From Lysinibacillus pakistanensis (GTDB lineage: Bacteria > Bacillota > Bacilli > Bacillales_A > Planococcaceae), in contig NZ_CP126101.1 of assembly GCF_030123245.1 (NCBI RefSeq), forward strand, positions 432,501 through 496,500: DNA of 64,000 bases, read 5' to 3'. Below are positions 44,215 through 53,111 of this stretch, in pieces. The position numbers and the translations under genes were made by a program. The notes beneath the pieces are model-generated. The model worked only from the letters and a program-made list of their open reading frames with translations, was not told where the DNA came from and made no database searches. Each line of letters begins with the position of its first letter. Within the stretch, counting starts at the first letter, position 1.

Positions 44215-44347
44215 AATTGAACAATATGTAACAATAATTGGTTTCGTAGCAGGAGTTATTGGGTTAATTTATTTTGGTATCTATGCCTATCAAATGGTAA
44301 ATGCTCGCTCTTCTGAGGTACTGCAATTACTTGAAAGAATTTTTTAG
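44192..44347 (+). CDS. 51-residue membrane microprotein between regulator and kinase
   Basis: A TTG at 44192, 8 nt after AAAGGTGGT, opens a 51-codon frame. It overlaps the last 23 bases of the response regulator gene in another phase and stops 15 bp before the kinase ATG. The product has a basic start (MAIKWKNKIEQY), one clear membrane helix (VTIIGFVAGVIGLIYFGIYA) and an acidic amphipathic tail (NARSSEVLQLLERIF). It fills an otherwise unexplained gap inside a two-component operon and could modulate the kinase. No start other than TTG fits. Not a recognised family. Confidence 0.5.
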   Translation: MAIKWKNKIEQYVTIIGFVAGVIGLIYFGIYAYQMVNARSSEVLQLLERIF

Positions 44348-44362
44348 AGAGGAGTGTGCAGC

Positions 44363-46555
44363 ATGTTGAAAAAATGGAGAACCCTTCTTGCACTTTTGTG
44401 TTTAATTTGGGCTGTTTTCAGTATATTTACATTCACTAGGGTAGGGTATCAATATATTGGAAAATCTTATTTTCAATCTGAAAATTTTCAGCATGAAATT
44501 GATAATTTTCAATCACAGCTAGGACCATTAGTGTTAAATTTACCAACTGCTGACGATTTAAAAAGTAAAATAGAGGTTACGCAAGATGAAATTGAAGATC
44601 ACCGCAATTATTATGGGTCATTAGGAGAACAGATCGATAATATAAAGGCTCAATATGAGAGTCGCATTCAGGAAGCTACCAATGTGAATGCAACGGATTT
44701 AAAAACAAAGCTTGAAAAAGAACGTGATGAAAAGATAAAAGATATTACAGCTAATTTTGAGGATGATGAGCATGTCCGAAAAAAAATCCTTGCTCAAAAA
44801 GAAGAAGTCATTGATCAATATGTAAAGGCAGCAAAAGATGAAGCAAAAAGTTTTGTGAAAAACTATAATTATTGGTCCTATGAATTAACAAACACAGATA
44901 CAGGTAAAATATATCGTTCAGGTGATGTTTCTGAAAGCAGTACCTATAAAATAAGATATACTCCGCAGCATCCATTAACTACCTGGAACATTAGTGATAA
45001 TTTAAGTCATATTTTTTATCGAACAGATACTAGTGTGGAAACAGAGACTTTAAGAGAAACGTCTGACTACACGGGTACAATTACGATTTCTAAAAAATCA
45101 GCTCAATTAGCAGGTATTATGGAAGGCTATGAGCAGTTTACACGAAATCAGTATATTTTCTTCTTTATTTGGATAACAGGTATTTTAGCAGCTGTTTTTG
45201 CATGGAAAGGGCGCAAAGAAGTGCTACAGGTGGTACAGGGTATCAAGGAAAAAGAAGCCCTTGCTAGGATGAAAATTGATTTTCAGTTAATCATTTTGTT
45301 TATATCTGGCTGTATATATTGGGCGGCATCAGAAATTACCTTTGAATCCATCGAATATCACTACCAAAATAATTATGTAAGCTATGTACTCGATTTTTTA
45401 TTTAAAGTAGGGGTACTCTTTATTGTTGGTATTTTGTTCTATGTCCAGCTGATCTGGTTGTATGATCGGGTGAATACAGCCAAGAAATTAGAGGGGAATT
45501 TAAAGTCAAGCTATTTATGGGCATTAGGGGATTCGATGACTGATTTATTTATCAATCGATCCATCGCACTACATTCTATTGTCATGATTAGTGCAGCATT
45601 TTTCGGTGGTGGTAGCCTTGTTGCTTCCATTTTAATGGGTAGTAGATTCCCAGTACTAGTTCTGGGTATTTGTACAATTATAGGGGTTCCGTCCCTTGTT
45701 GTCTTCTTATCTAGAATGGGCTATTTAAACAGAATTATGAAGGATACTAAGGATATGGCAGAGGGACGCTTAAACCGTGATGTCCAGATAATAGGCAAAT
45801 CGCCACTTAAGGAACATGCAGAAAATCTTAATCATTTAAGAGAAGGTGTTCGTACATCTATGCATGAACAGGCAAAAAGTGAACGTTTAAAAACAGAGCT
45901 TATTACGAATGTTAGTCATGATTTGCGAACACCACTGACATCTATTATTACCTATACCGATTTACTAAAAAATCCTGACATTACAGAGGAAGAGCGCAAA
46001 CAATACATTCATATACTAGATAAAAAATCAGAGCGTTTAAAAGTTCTAATAGAGGATCTTTTTGAGGTTTCAAAAATGGCAAGTGGCAATATCGAGCTTC
46101 ATCGAAGTAGAGTTGATTTAACACAGTTAATACAGCAGGCAGTAGGGGAGCATGAGGAAGATTTAGTACAGGCTCATTTAGATTTACGTATAACAAAACC
46201 TAATGAACCATTATATGCTTATGTCGATGGGCAAAAATGGTGGAGGCTAATCGATAATTTAATTGTCAATGTATTAAAATATGCATTAGAAGGTACAAGG
46301 GTTTATGTAACATTGAAACGTACAGCAGATGGTGATGCTGAATTTACGGTAAAAAATGTAGCTAAATATGAAATTAGCGAGGATGCTGAGGAGTTATTTG
46401 AACGCTTTAAACGAGCAGATGCTTCCCGACATACAGAGGGCTCAGGGCTGGGCTTAGCAATCGCTCAATCCATCGTAGATCTTCATGATGCTCGAATGAG
46501 TATAGATGTAGATGGTGATTTATTTAAGGTCATCGTTCGTATTCCAGCAGTATAG
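44363..46555 (+). CDS. Sensor histidine kinase with large multi-helix sensor part
   Basis: The kinase has 730 residues. It has one N-terminal helix (about 8-30), an extracytoplasmic domain with coiled-coil-like acidic segments (about 50-150; KLEKERDEKIKDITANFE), and five more helices between about 265 and 445. A HAMP-like linker (MAEGRLNRDVQ) precedes HisKA with the phospho-accepting His in NVSHDLRTPLTSIITYTDL, split here at SHDLRTPLT. The ATPase domain has LIDNLIVNVLKYAL and SGLGLAIAQSIVDLH. The G1 box looks weak (FTVKNVAKYE in place of DNG), which is also seen in some VanS-like kinases. The ATG at 44363 follows GAGAGGAG. The partner is the upstream regulator. Confidence 0.88.
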   Translation: MLKKWRTLLALLCLIWAVFSIFTFTRVGYQYIGKSYFQSENFQHEIDNFQSQLGPLVLNLPTADDLKSKIEVTQDEIEDHRNYYGSLGEQIDNIKAQYESRIQEATNVNATDLKTKLEKERDEKIKDITANFEDDEHVRKKILAQKEEVIDQYVKAAKDEAKSFVKNYNYWSYELTNTDTGKIYRSGDVSESSTYKIRYTPQHPLTTWNISDNLSHIFYRTDTSVETETLRETSDYTGTITISKKSAQLAGIMEGYEQFTRNQYIFFFIWITGILAAVFAWKGRKEVLQVVQGIKEKEALARMKIDFQLIILFISGCIYWAASEITFESIEYHYQNNYVSYVLDFLFKVGVLFIVGILFYVQLIWLYDRVNTAKKLEGNLKSSYLWALGDSMTDLFINRSIALHSIVMISAAFFGGGSLVASILMGSRFPVLVLGICTIIGVPSLVVFLSRMGYLNRIMKDTKDMAEGRLNRDVQIIGKSPLKEHAENLNHLREGVRTSMHEQAKSERLKTELITNVSHDLRTPLTSIITYTDLLKNPDITEEERKQYIHILDKKSERLKVLIEDLFEVSKMASGNIELHRSRVDLTQLIQQAVGEHEEDLVQAHLDLRITKPNEPLYAYVDGQKWWRLIDNLIVNVLKYALEGTRVYVTLKRTADGDAEFTVKNVAKYEISEDAEELFERFKRADASRHTEGSGLGLAIAQSIVDLHDARMSIDVDGDLFKVIVRIPAV

Positions 46556-46558
46556 TTA

Positions 46559-46591
46559 AAACAGCGGCAAGTGGTTTGCCGCTGTTTTTTT
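46559..46591. terminator. Bidirectional terminator
   Basis: AACAGCGGCAA and TTGCCGCTGTT form an 11-bp stem followed by T7, between convergent kinase and acyl-CoA dehydrogenase genes. Confidence 0.9.
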
Positions 46592-47738
46592 ATAAGCCTA
46601 AGTTTTTAGCTATAATTACTTTCATGACTTCATTGGTTCCTGCATAGATGGACATAACAGGGATATCTCGGTACCTTCGAGCAATTTTATATTCTTCCAT
46701 ATAACCATAGCCACCATGTAATTGCATGCATTGGATTGCAAGCTCACGTGCATTTTCGGTGATCCAGTATTTAGCCATTGATACTTTTGTGACTACATCA
46801 TGTCCTGCAATATGTTCTTCAATTAAGGATTCTAAAAAGGCTTTACCTAGCTCGATTTTTGTGGCCATTTCGGCTATCTTAAATTGAGTATTTTGAAAAT
46901 GACCAATGGATTTGCCAAATGCTTCTCTGGATTTTACATAATCAATTGTCAAGGCTAACATATCCTCAGCAGCCGTCTGTGCAGCAATAGCTACCGCTAA
47001 ACGTTCCTGCTGTAGCTTTTCCATCATATAGATAAAGCCTTTTCCCTCTTCACCAAGAAGGTTTTCTACAGGCACTCGACAGTCCTCGAAATATAGTTCT
47101 GCTGTATCCTGTGCATGCATCCCAACCTTATCAAGTTTACGCCCTTTTATGAAACCTGCTGTGTCACCCTCGATGACTAGAAGGCTTATGCCACGATGTT
47201 TTTTTTCAGCCTGTGGATTCGTTTTCACTGCAACAACTGCTAAATTTGTATGAATGCCATTTGTGATAAATGTTTTTTGCCCATTCACAACATAATGATC
47301 ACCGTCGCGAATAGCTGTTGTTTGAATATTTGCTAAATCAGACCCTGCTCCTGGTTCCGTCATTGCAATGGCAGTTATATAATCGCCTGTAACACATTTA
47401 GGCAACCAGCGTGCTTTTTGCTCTTGTGTGCCATATGCTTCGATGTAGGGCACAACAATATCATTATGCAGGCCAATGCCAATAAGACTGGAGCCTATTC
47501 TTTCCAGCTCCTCTTGAATGATGACGCCAAAGCTAAAATCCAATCCAAGACCACCGAATTGCTCTTCTACCTGTGGACAGAGATAGCCCATTTCTCCAAG
47601 CTTATGCCAAAAGCTAAGTGGTATGAGGTGATCCTTTTCCCATTGTGCATAGTTTGGCTCGGCTTCCTCTGCTAAAAACTTACGTATAGTTTTACGGAAT
47701 AACTCATGCTCTGCTGATTCAAATTTATACCTTGTCAT
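46590..47738 (-). CDS. Acyl-CoA dehydrogenase
   Basis: The 382-residue flavoenzyme has the family signatures AIAMTEPGAGSDLANIQTTA (FAD/substrate contact) and QLHGGYGYMEEYKIARRYRD, and the catalytic base Glu in YAGTNEVMK (about residue 368). It oxidises an acyl-CoA at the alpha-beta bond and passes electrons to ETF. Chain length is not readable. AGGGGTG precedes the ATG. It is monocistronic. A second acyl-CoA dehydrogenase at 57027 belongs to a lysine-related operon. Confidence 0.93.
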   Translation of the reverse strand: MTRYKFESAEHELFRKTIRKFLAEEAEPNYAQWEKDHLIPLSFWHKLGEMGYLCPQVEEQFGGLGLDFSFGVIIQEELERIGSSLIGIGLHNDIVVPYIEAYGTQEQKARWLPKCVTGDYITAIAMTEPGAGSDLANIQTTAIRDGDHYVVNGQKTFITNGIHTNLAVVAVKTNPQAEKKHRGISLLVIEGDTAGFIKGRKLDKVGMHAQDTAELYFEDCRVPVENLLGEEGKGFIYMMEKLQQERLAVAIAAQTAAEDMLALTIDYVKSREAFGKSIGHFQNTQFKIAEMATKIELGKAFLESLIEEHIAGHDVVTKVSMAKYWITENARELAIQCMQLHGGYGYMEEYKIARRYRDIPVMSIYAGTNEVMKVIIAKNLGL

Positions 47739-47968
47739 TTGAATAACACCCCTTTTAGCTAGTAAATACGTAAATATACTTTCTTGTTTGTTATAATACT
47801 GGAAAAAATGTGAAAGTGGAAGTGCTATATTATATTGAGTAATTCATGAAAGATGACGAAAATGTCACTAATTCCATGAAATTGTCATGTAAAACGTGAG
47901 AAAAAGTAGATAGACATAGGTACAATTTAATTGGCAATAGACACTCATTTTCTCTAGAAGTTTATCTT

Positions 47969-48196
47969 GACTTAGCAGATCTTTATTGTGCGATAGCGAA
48001 CATTAGGTACAGAATACGTTACACCACTATAGGCCACGAGATGAATGTGATTTCCTTTCTTATTCAGCGTTCGTTTGTACGCCCGCTGAAATAGAGGAAC
48101 TTTAAGATCTTCACATCCTGTGAAAACGCCTGAGTGACCAACATCGTGTTGGCCAAAAGACTTGGCGGATAACGTCATTACGCTGGGAGTAATTGA
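47969..48196. repeat. Dispersed intergenic repeat, copy E
   Basis: It contains ATTGTGCGATAGCGAAC, CCCGCTGAAATAGAGGAACT (identical to copy D), GTGAAAACGCCTGAGTGACCA and an end CATTACGCTGGGAGTAATTG. It occupies most of the gap between the acyl-CoA dehydrogenase and metallophosphoesterase genes. The rest of that gap (47739-47968) is AT-rich with nothing I can name. Confidence 0.7.
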
Positions 48197-48276
48197 TTAT
48201 AAGTACTTATTAAAATATGAATGGTAAAGATAATGCTATAATCAGTTAAGAATAAATGAAAGTAGAGGACTAGGGC

Positions 48277-49356
48277 ATGCCAAAAGTAATCGGTGGAATT
48301 CTTCTATTAAGTATTTATAGTGCATTAACATTTTACATAGGGTGGGGATTGAAGCAGTGGCTTGTTTCACTGGGATGGTTTCGATATCCTATACTCTATT
48401 GGCTAGTACTGTTTATTTCTGCTTTTAGCATTGTTATCGGAAGACTACACGAATCTTTAAAAACATTCTCTGTAATAGGTAATTATTGGATGTTTATTTT
48501 TGAATACGGATTATTGATTTGTTTAACGGCACATGTAGTAATTTGGTTAAGCCCCTTTAAAAATGTGCAGATAATTGGTAGTATAGCAATTGCTGTGTTG
48601 TTTGTACTAAGCATTGTTGGTTCCTATTTAGCGTATTCACCTGTAGTCCGTCATTTAGAGTTCACGATGGATAAAAAGACTAGTGAGTTAGATACGTTGA
48701 GAGTTGTTGTGGCATCGGATTTTCATTTAGGTGTTCTTTCACATAAAAGACATTTAGAGCGTTTTGTTACATTATCGAATGAGGCAAAACCAGATATTGT
48801 TTTTTTAGTTGGAGATATTGTGGATGATGATCCTAAATGGTTTGTAAATGAGGGAATGGCTGATGTGATGAAGCAGCTAACTACTACATATGGCGTGTAT
48901 GGTGTACTGGGTAATCACGAATATTACGGCAAGAAAATCCCTGAGTTTGTGGAAGAGATGGAGAAAGCCCATGTGAAAATTTTACGAGATGAAACTATTC
49001 GGATCGATAATACGTTAATAGTAACTGGTCAAGAGGATTTGACTAACAAGGAAAGAAAACAACTTGATGCCTTGAAGTTAACAGATGATCTGCCATGGTT
49101 TGTAATGAATCATACACCAAATGATTTAAAAACACCTGCAGATTTTGGTGTAGACTTTCATATGTCAGGACATACACATAAAGGTCAGCTTTGGCCTAAT
49201 CAGTATATAACATCTCGAGTATTTGAGCTGGATTACGGTTATAAGATGAAGGAGCAAATGCATACACTTGTTTCATCAGGTTTTGGCTTTTGGGGCCCTC
49301 CTATGAGGATAGGCAGCCGTTCAGAACTATGGGTAGTGGATATACATTTACAATAA
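48277..49356 (+). CDS. Membrane-anchored metallophosphoesterase (YaeI/YkuE-like)
   Basis: The 359-residue protein has four N-terminal helices (about 5-25, 36-56, 68-90, 100-120) and a calcineurin-like phosphoesterase domain. All metal motifs are present: ASDFHLG, LVGDIVDDD, GNHEYYG, MNHTP and SGHTHKGQ. Relatives act on phosphodiesters such as lipid or wall precursors near the membrane; the substrate here is not known. GAGGACT precedes the ATG. It lies 72 bp before uppP on the same strand and may be cotranscribed with it. Confidence 0.88.
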   Translation: MPKVIGGILLLSIYSALTFYIGWGLKQWLVSLGWFRYPILYWLVLFISAFSIVIGRLHESLKTFSVIGNYWMFIFEYGLLICLTAHVVIWLSPFKNVQIIGSIAIAVLFVLSIVGSYLAYSPVVRHLEFTMDKKTSELDTLRVVVASDFHLGVLSHKRHLERFVTLSNEAKPDIVFLVGDIVDDDPKWFVNEGMADVMKQLTTTYGVYGVLGNHEYYGKKIPEFVEEMEKAHVKILRDETIRIDNTLIVTGQEDLTNKERKQLDALKLTDDLPWFVMNHTPNDLKTPADFGVDFHMSGHTHKGQLWPNQYITSRVFELDYGYKMKEQMHTLVSSGFGFWGPPMRIGSRSELWVVDIHLQ

Positions 49357-49428
49357 CCTATAGCAGTAGCTATTTAAGGTTCTAATCAATGATAATCAGT
49401 TATATTCAAAAAAAGGTAAGGTGACAAC

Positions 49429-50262
49429 GTGGAAATCATAGAGTTATTAAAGGCACTTATTTTAGGCTTTGTAGAGGGTATGACAGAGTTTGCGCCTGTT
49501 TCGTCAACAGGTCATATGATTATAGTAGACGATATGTGGTTAAAAACAGAGGAATTTTTAGGGATGTATCCCGCTAATACGTTTAAAATTGTTGTACAAT
49601 TAGGATCTATTTTAGCTGTCGTCGTTGTAATGTGGAAGCGAATGTTAAATCTTGTTGGACTTTATAAAATTGATGGTCAATCAACATCTGTAAAGGGACA
49701 CTTCAACTTATTGCATGTAATCGTAGGGATGTTGCCAGCAGTTGTGTTAGGTTTTGCCTTTAAAGATTTTATTGATGATCATTTATTTAAAGTAGAGCAT
49801 GTTATTTATGCATTAGTGGCTGGGGCACTTTTAATGATTGCTGCAGATAAGCTTGCTCCAAAAAGACCAAAAGTGGATTCGCTGGATAAAATCTCTTACG
49901 GCTTGGCATTTAAAGTAGGTCTAGTCCAATGTTTATCACTGTGGCCAGGATTCTCCCGCTCTGGTGCAACAATTTCTGGTGGTGTACTATTTGGTATGAG
50001 TCACCGTGTAGCGGCAGATTTTACTTTTATTATGGCAGTACCAATTATGGCTGGGGCTAGCCTAGTCTCTGTATTGAAAAACTGGGATACGTTATCTATG
50101 GATTATTTAGGCTTCTATGTAGTAGGCTTTGTTAGTTCATTTGTCTTTGCATTACTTTCAATTAAATTCTTTTTAGCGCTCATTTCTAAAGTGAAACTGA
50201 TGCCATTTGCTATTTACCGCTTAGTATTAGCAGCTGTATTAGCCATTATTATCTTTATGTAA
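49429..50262 (+). CDS. uppP: Undecaprenyl-diphosphatase UppP (BacA)
   Basis: The 277-residue protein has about eight helices and both UppP signature regions: FVEGMTEFAPVSSTGHMII near the N-terminus and LWPGFSRSGATISGG near residue 170. It removes a phosphate from undecaprenyl pyrophosphate to recycle the lipid carrier for peptidoglycan synthesis. Overexpression is known to give bacitracin resistance, which relates functionally to the Bce module at 1226-5594. The start is GTG at 49429 after AAGGTGA. The preceding metallophosphoesterase may be in the same operon. Confidence 0.95.
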   Translation: MEIIELLKALILGFVEGMTEFAPVSSTGHMIIVDDMWLKTEEFLGMYPANTFKIVVQLGSILAVVVVMWKRMLNLVGLYKIDGQSTSVKGHFNLLHVIVGMLPAVVLGFAFKDFIDDHLFKVEHVIYALVAGALLMIAADKLAPKRPKVDSLDKISYGLAFKVGLVQCLSLWPGFSRSGATISGGVLFGMSHRVAADFTFIMAVPIMAGASLVSVLKNWDTLSMDYLGFYVVGFVSSFVFALLSIKFFLALISKVKLMPFAIYRLVLAAVLAIIIFM

Positions 50263-50270
50263 ATTAGATA

Positions 50271-50306
50271 GTCACTCTTCTTTTAAAAAGATGGGTGGCT
50301 TTTTTA
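50271..50306 (+). terminator. Terminator of uppP
   Basis: CACTC-TTCTTTT and AAAAGA-T-GGGTG form a stem followed by GCTTTTTT. Confidence 0.65.
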
Positions 50307-50565
50307 TGTCATTTTAACCGTACTTATGTAAAAAATTTAGGATAGAATTAAAAAAGGTGACTAATACGCAGTAAAAAAGACCTCGATATTATTAAATTAA
50401 ATGGGTAATTAACTCGAAAACGGACAGAATTTACCTATATATTGTAACTTTTATGGATTAGACCTTATAATAGATGCAGATGTAAACTGGATACTTGTTA
50501 CTTTTAGATGATGGTTAGTAGGATAGATATAGTATGGCCAAGAACATATGCATGAGGTGGAGAGA

Positions 50566-51858
50566 ATGTTTCATATTGGAAATAGGCCTAAGAAAAATAC
50601 AATTGAAATTAGTAATGAATCAAGTATAGGGGTTATTATTCAAGATCAGGAACGTTTGTTACAAATAAATCTTATAAATCTGACTAGACAGGATTTGCGG
50701 TTGATTAGGAGTTTAAAGCCTTATATCGAACGCAATGTCGTAGAGGTAGTGGCAGCATTTTATCAAGCTGTAGAAGGTGTGCCATCCTTACTTGAGGTAA
50801 TTCAAAAGCATAGCTCAAGTGAACGTTTACGCCAAACTTTACGCCATCATATTATAGAAATGTTTGAAGGGCGTATTGATGAAGCCTTTGTGGAGAAGAG
50901 AAGACGTGTGGCAAAAATGCATGTAAAGATTAATCTATACCCTAAATGGTATTTAGCTGCCTTTCAAAATCTTGAGAAATCATTAAGAAAAATAGTTTAT
51001 GAGCTTCAGTTATCAAAGGGCGATGAAGAAAAATTTTGTGAAGCTATTAGTAAAATTTGTAATTTAGAGCAGCAAATAGTTTTAGAGGAATATGATAATT
51101 ATGCAAATATATTGATGGAAGAGCATCGAAATAGTGTACGCGCACATGTTAAGGATATAATTGGCGGGATCTCAACACAACTAGAAACTCAATCCCAAAG
51201 CACGAACGAGACCGTTACGGAACTTATTTTTAGTGCTAAGGAAGTTAATGATTATTTGAAGGACAGTATTAAAGAAGCGAAAACAATGCAAAAAGTATCC
51301 AATGAAGGTTATTCCAAAATAGTTTTAATGAATGAGCAAACTGGAAAAATTCATCATAAGACAGTTGATATGGCAGGAATGGTAGGAGATTTAGATAAGT
51401 CTTCCTCTAAAATTAAGGATGTTGTCGAAATAGTTAAAAGTATTTCTGGTCAAACAAATTTACTTGCATTGAATTCTGCGATTGAGGCTGCGCGTGCTGG
51501 TGAGCATGGAAAAGGTTTTGCTGTTGTTGCAAATGAGGTACGAAAGCTTGCAGATCAAACCAGACATTCAGTGGAGCAAATTGCTGATCTAATAAAAATG
51601 TCTAATGGGATAACAAATCAAGTAGTCCATGCAATACAGGAGATTCAAGAGCTAGTGAATAATAGTATGGAACAAAATGCAGAATCTTTAAAAGCATTTG
51701 ATGCAATATCCGGCTCAGTAGAGGGCTCTATTACCAACTTCCAAAATGTTGGACGACAAATAACAGAATTAGCTACTATTATCGAAACGATTGGTGAATC
51801 TTCTGAGGAATTAGAAAAAGTAGCCAATCGATTAGAGACAACAATAAGAGATTTTTAA
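50566..51858 (+). CDS. hemAT: HemAT-like globin-coupled aerotaxis transducer
   Basis: The 430-residue soluble protein has an N-terminal globin-coupled sensor domain (about 25-190) with the proximal haem His in AKMHVKINLYPKWYLAAFQ. A methyl-accepting signalling domain (about 220-430) has the hairpin tip VEIVKSISGQTNLLALNSAIEAARAGEHGKGFAVVANEVRKLA; key parts are QTNLLALNSAIEAARAGE and VVANEVRKLA. It binds O2 through haem and signals to CheA for aerotaxis. No membrane helices are present, as in HemAT. The ATG at 50566 follows GAGGTGGAGAGA. A TTGTAA-N18-TATAAT promoter-like pair lies about 100 bp upstream. Confidence 0.93.
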   Translation: MFHIGNRPKKNTIEISNESSIGVIIQDQERLLQINLINLTRQDLRLIRSLKPYIERNVVEVVAAFYQAVEGVPSLLEVIQKHSSSERLRQTLRHHIIEMFEGRIDEAFVEKRRRVAKMHVKINLYPKWYLAAFQNLEKSLRKIVYELQLSKGDEEKFCEAISKICNLEQQIVLEEYDNYANILMEEHRNSVRAHVKDIIGGISTQLETQSQSTNETVTELIFSAKEVNDYLKDSIKEAKTMQKVSNEGYSKIVLMNEQTGKIHHKTVDMAGMVGDLDKSSSKIKDVVEIVKSISGQTNLLALNSAIEAARAGEHGKGFAVVANEVRKLADQTRHSVEQIADLIKMSNGITNQVVHAIQEIQELVNNSMEQNAESLKAFDAISGSVEGSITNFQNVGRQITELATIIETIGESSEELEKVANRLETTIRDF

Positions 51859-51864
51859 ATGGTA

Positions 51865-51896
51865 AAACTATGCATCAAGTCTTGCATAGTTTTTTA
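51865..51896 (+). terminator. Terminator of hemAT
   Basis: AAACTATGCA and TGCATAGTTT form a 10-bp stem followed by TTTTATT. Confidence 0.85.
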
Positions 51897-52080
51897 TTGG
51901 TTTGGATTCGATAAAACTGCTTTTTAGAAGGATAGAACCTTTTATAGACGGATGAACATAATAGTCAGAAAGAAAGAAGACGTGAACAAATTAGCGAAGA
52001 CAAGAATTGCCTAGAAAATGCGTGTACTAAGTGTTACGCTATAGGCGAATTGGGGAAATAAAAAGAGGGGTGATCGGAAA

Positions 52081-53043
52081 ATGAAAAAGAAATTATTTAT
52101 TACACGTAAGTTCCCTGTGCATATTGTGGAACCATTACAAGAATATTACGAAATCGAACAATGGGAAGAGGAAGAAGCGGTTATACCACGGGAAAAATTA
52201 TTGACGGCTGTTACCGATTGCGAGGTACTGTGGGTCACTATTGAAGATCAAGTGGATGAAGAATTGTTATCGCACGCACCCAATCTTAAATTAGTAACAA
52301 ACTTAGCTGTTGGCTTTAATAATATTGATGTTAAAGCAATACGCAAACGTGGCATAATGGCAACTAATACCCCTGGAGTCTTAACTAATACCACAGCAGA
52401 TTTAGTATTTGGCTTATTGCTTGCAACGGCAAGAAGAATTCCGGAAAGTGAACGATATTTACGTGAGGGTAAATGGAAAAGCTGGTATCCAATGCAATTA
52501 GTAGGAAAAGACGTATCTGGCGCTACTATTGGAATTATTGGTATGGGGCGTATTGGTCAGGCGGTGGCGAGACGTGCAAAAGGCTTTGATATGAAGATTT
52601 TATATAATAATCGAAGACGTCGTCATGAGGCAGAGGAAATGTATGGATTTAAGTATGCTTCATTAGAGGAGCTATTAAAGCTATCGGATTTTGTTGTCAT
52701 TATGACGCCATATAATAGTGATACTGTGGGTCTTATCGGGGCAGAGGAGCTTGCCTTAATGAAGGATGACGCAGTGTTAATCAATGCATCACGTGGGGGC
52801 ATTATTGATGAAAATGCTCTCTATCATACACTGAAAAATGGTAAGCTGTGGGCAGCAGGGTTAGATGTTTTTGAGCAAGAGCCTATTGCACTAAATCATC
52901 CGTTATTAACGCTACCAAATGTTGTGGCACTTCCACATATCGGGAGTGCATCGCTCGAGACAAGAACGGCTATGTTTATGCTGAACGTGAGGGCACTTAC
53001 CGCTTATGGACAGGGCAAGGCTGTTTCGAATAGAATCGATTAA
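52081..53043 (+). CDS. D-isomer-specific 2-hydroxyacid dehydrogenase
   Basis: The 320-residue enzyme has the Rossmann motif TIGIIGMGRIGQAVARRA (about residue 150), the conserved Arg region VLINASRGGIIDENAL, the Glu in LDVFEQEP and the catalytic His in LPHIGSASLETR. This set is typical of glyoxylate/hydroxypyruvate reductase-like enzymes that use NAD(P)H on 2-keto acids. The exact substrate is open. GAGGGGTGATC precedes the ATG. The gene is a single unit. Confidence 0.92.
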   Translation: MKKKLFITRKFPVHIVEPLQEYYEIEQWEEEEAVIPREKLLTAVTDCEVLWVTIEDQVDEELLSHAPNLKLVTNLAVGFNNIDVKAIRKRGIMATNTPGVLTNTTADLVFGLLLATARRIPESERYLREGKWKSWYPMQLVGKDVSGATIGIIGMGRIGQAVARRAKGFDMKILYNNRRRRHEAEEMYGFKYASLEELLKLSDFVVIMTPYNSDTVGLIGAEELALMKDDAVLINASRGGIIDENALYHTLKNGKLWAAGLDVFEQEPIALNHPLLTLPNVVALPHIGSASLETRTAMFMLNVRALTAYGQGKAVSNRID

Positions 53044-53060
53044 TGATACCTAAGTAAAAT

Positions 53061-53098
53061 AAAAAGGAGCACATCGTAGTTAGATGTGTTCCTTTTAC
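53061..53098. terminator. Bidirectional terminator
   Basis: AAAAGGAGCACATC and GATGTGTTCCTTTT form a stem between convergent genes. Confidence 0.8.
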
Positions 53099-53111
53099 TT
53101 GAAAATAGGTA

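Noticed and set aside
47972-48178. 68-codon ORF on the minus strand
   Set aside because: It lies wholly inside dispersed repeat copy E, lacks an RBS and is not expected to be coding.
49385-49407. Fur box upstream of uppP (TGATAATCAGTTATA)
   Set aside because: Only the left half matches the Fur consensus; uppP is not a known iron-regulated gene.
50360-50395. SigD-type promoter for hemAT
   Set aside because: CTCGATAT resembles the -10 but the -35-like TAAT is off by one in spacing; too weak to list.
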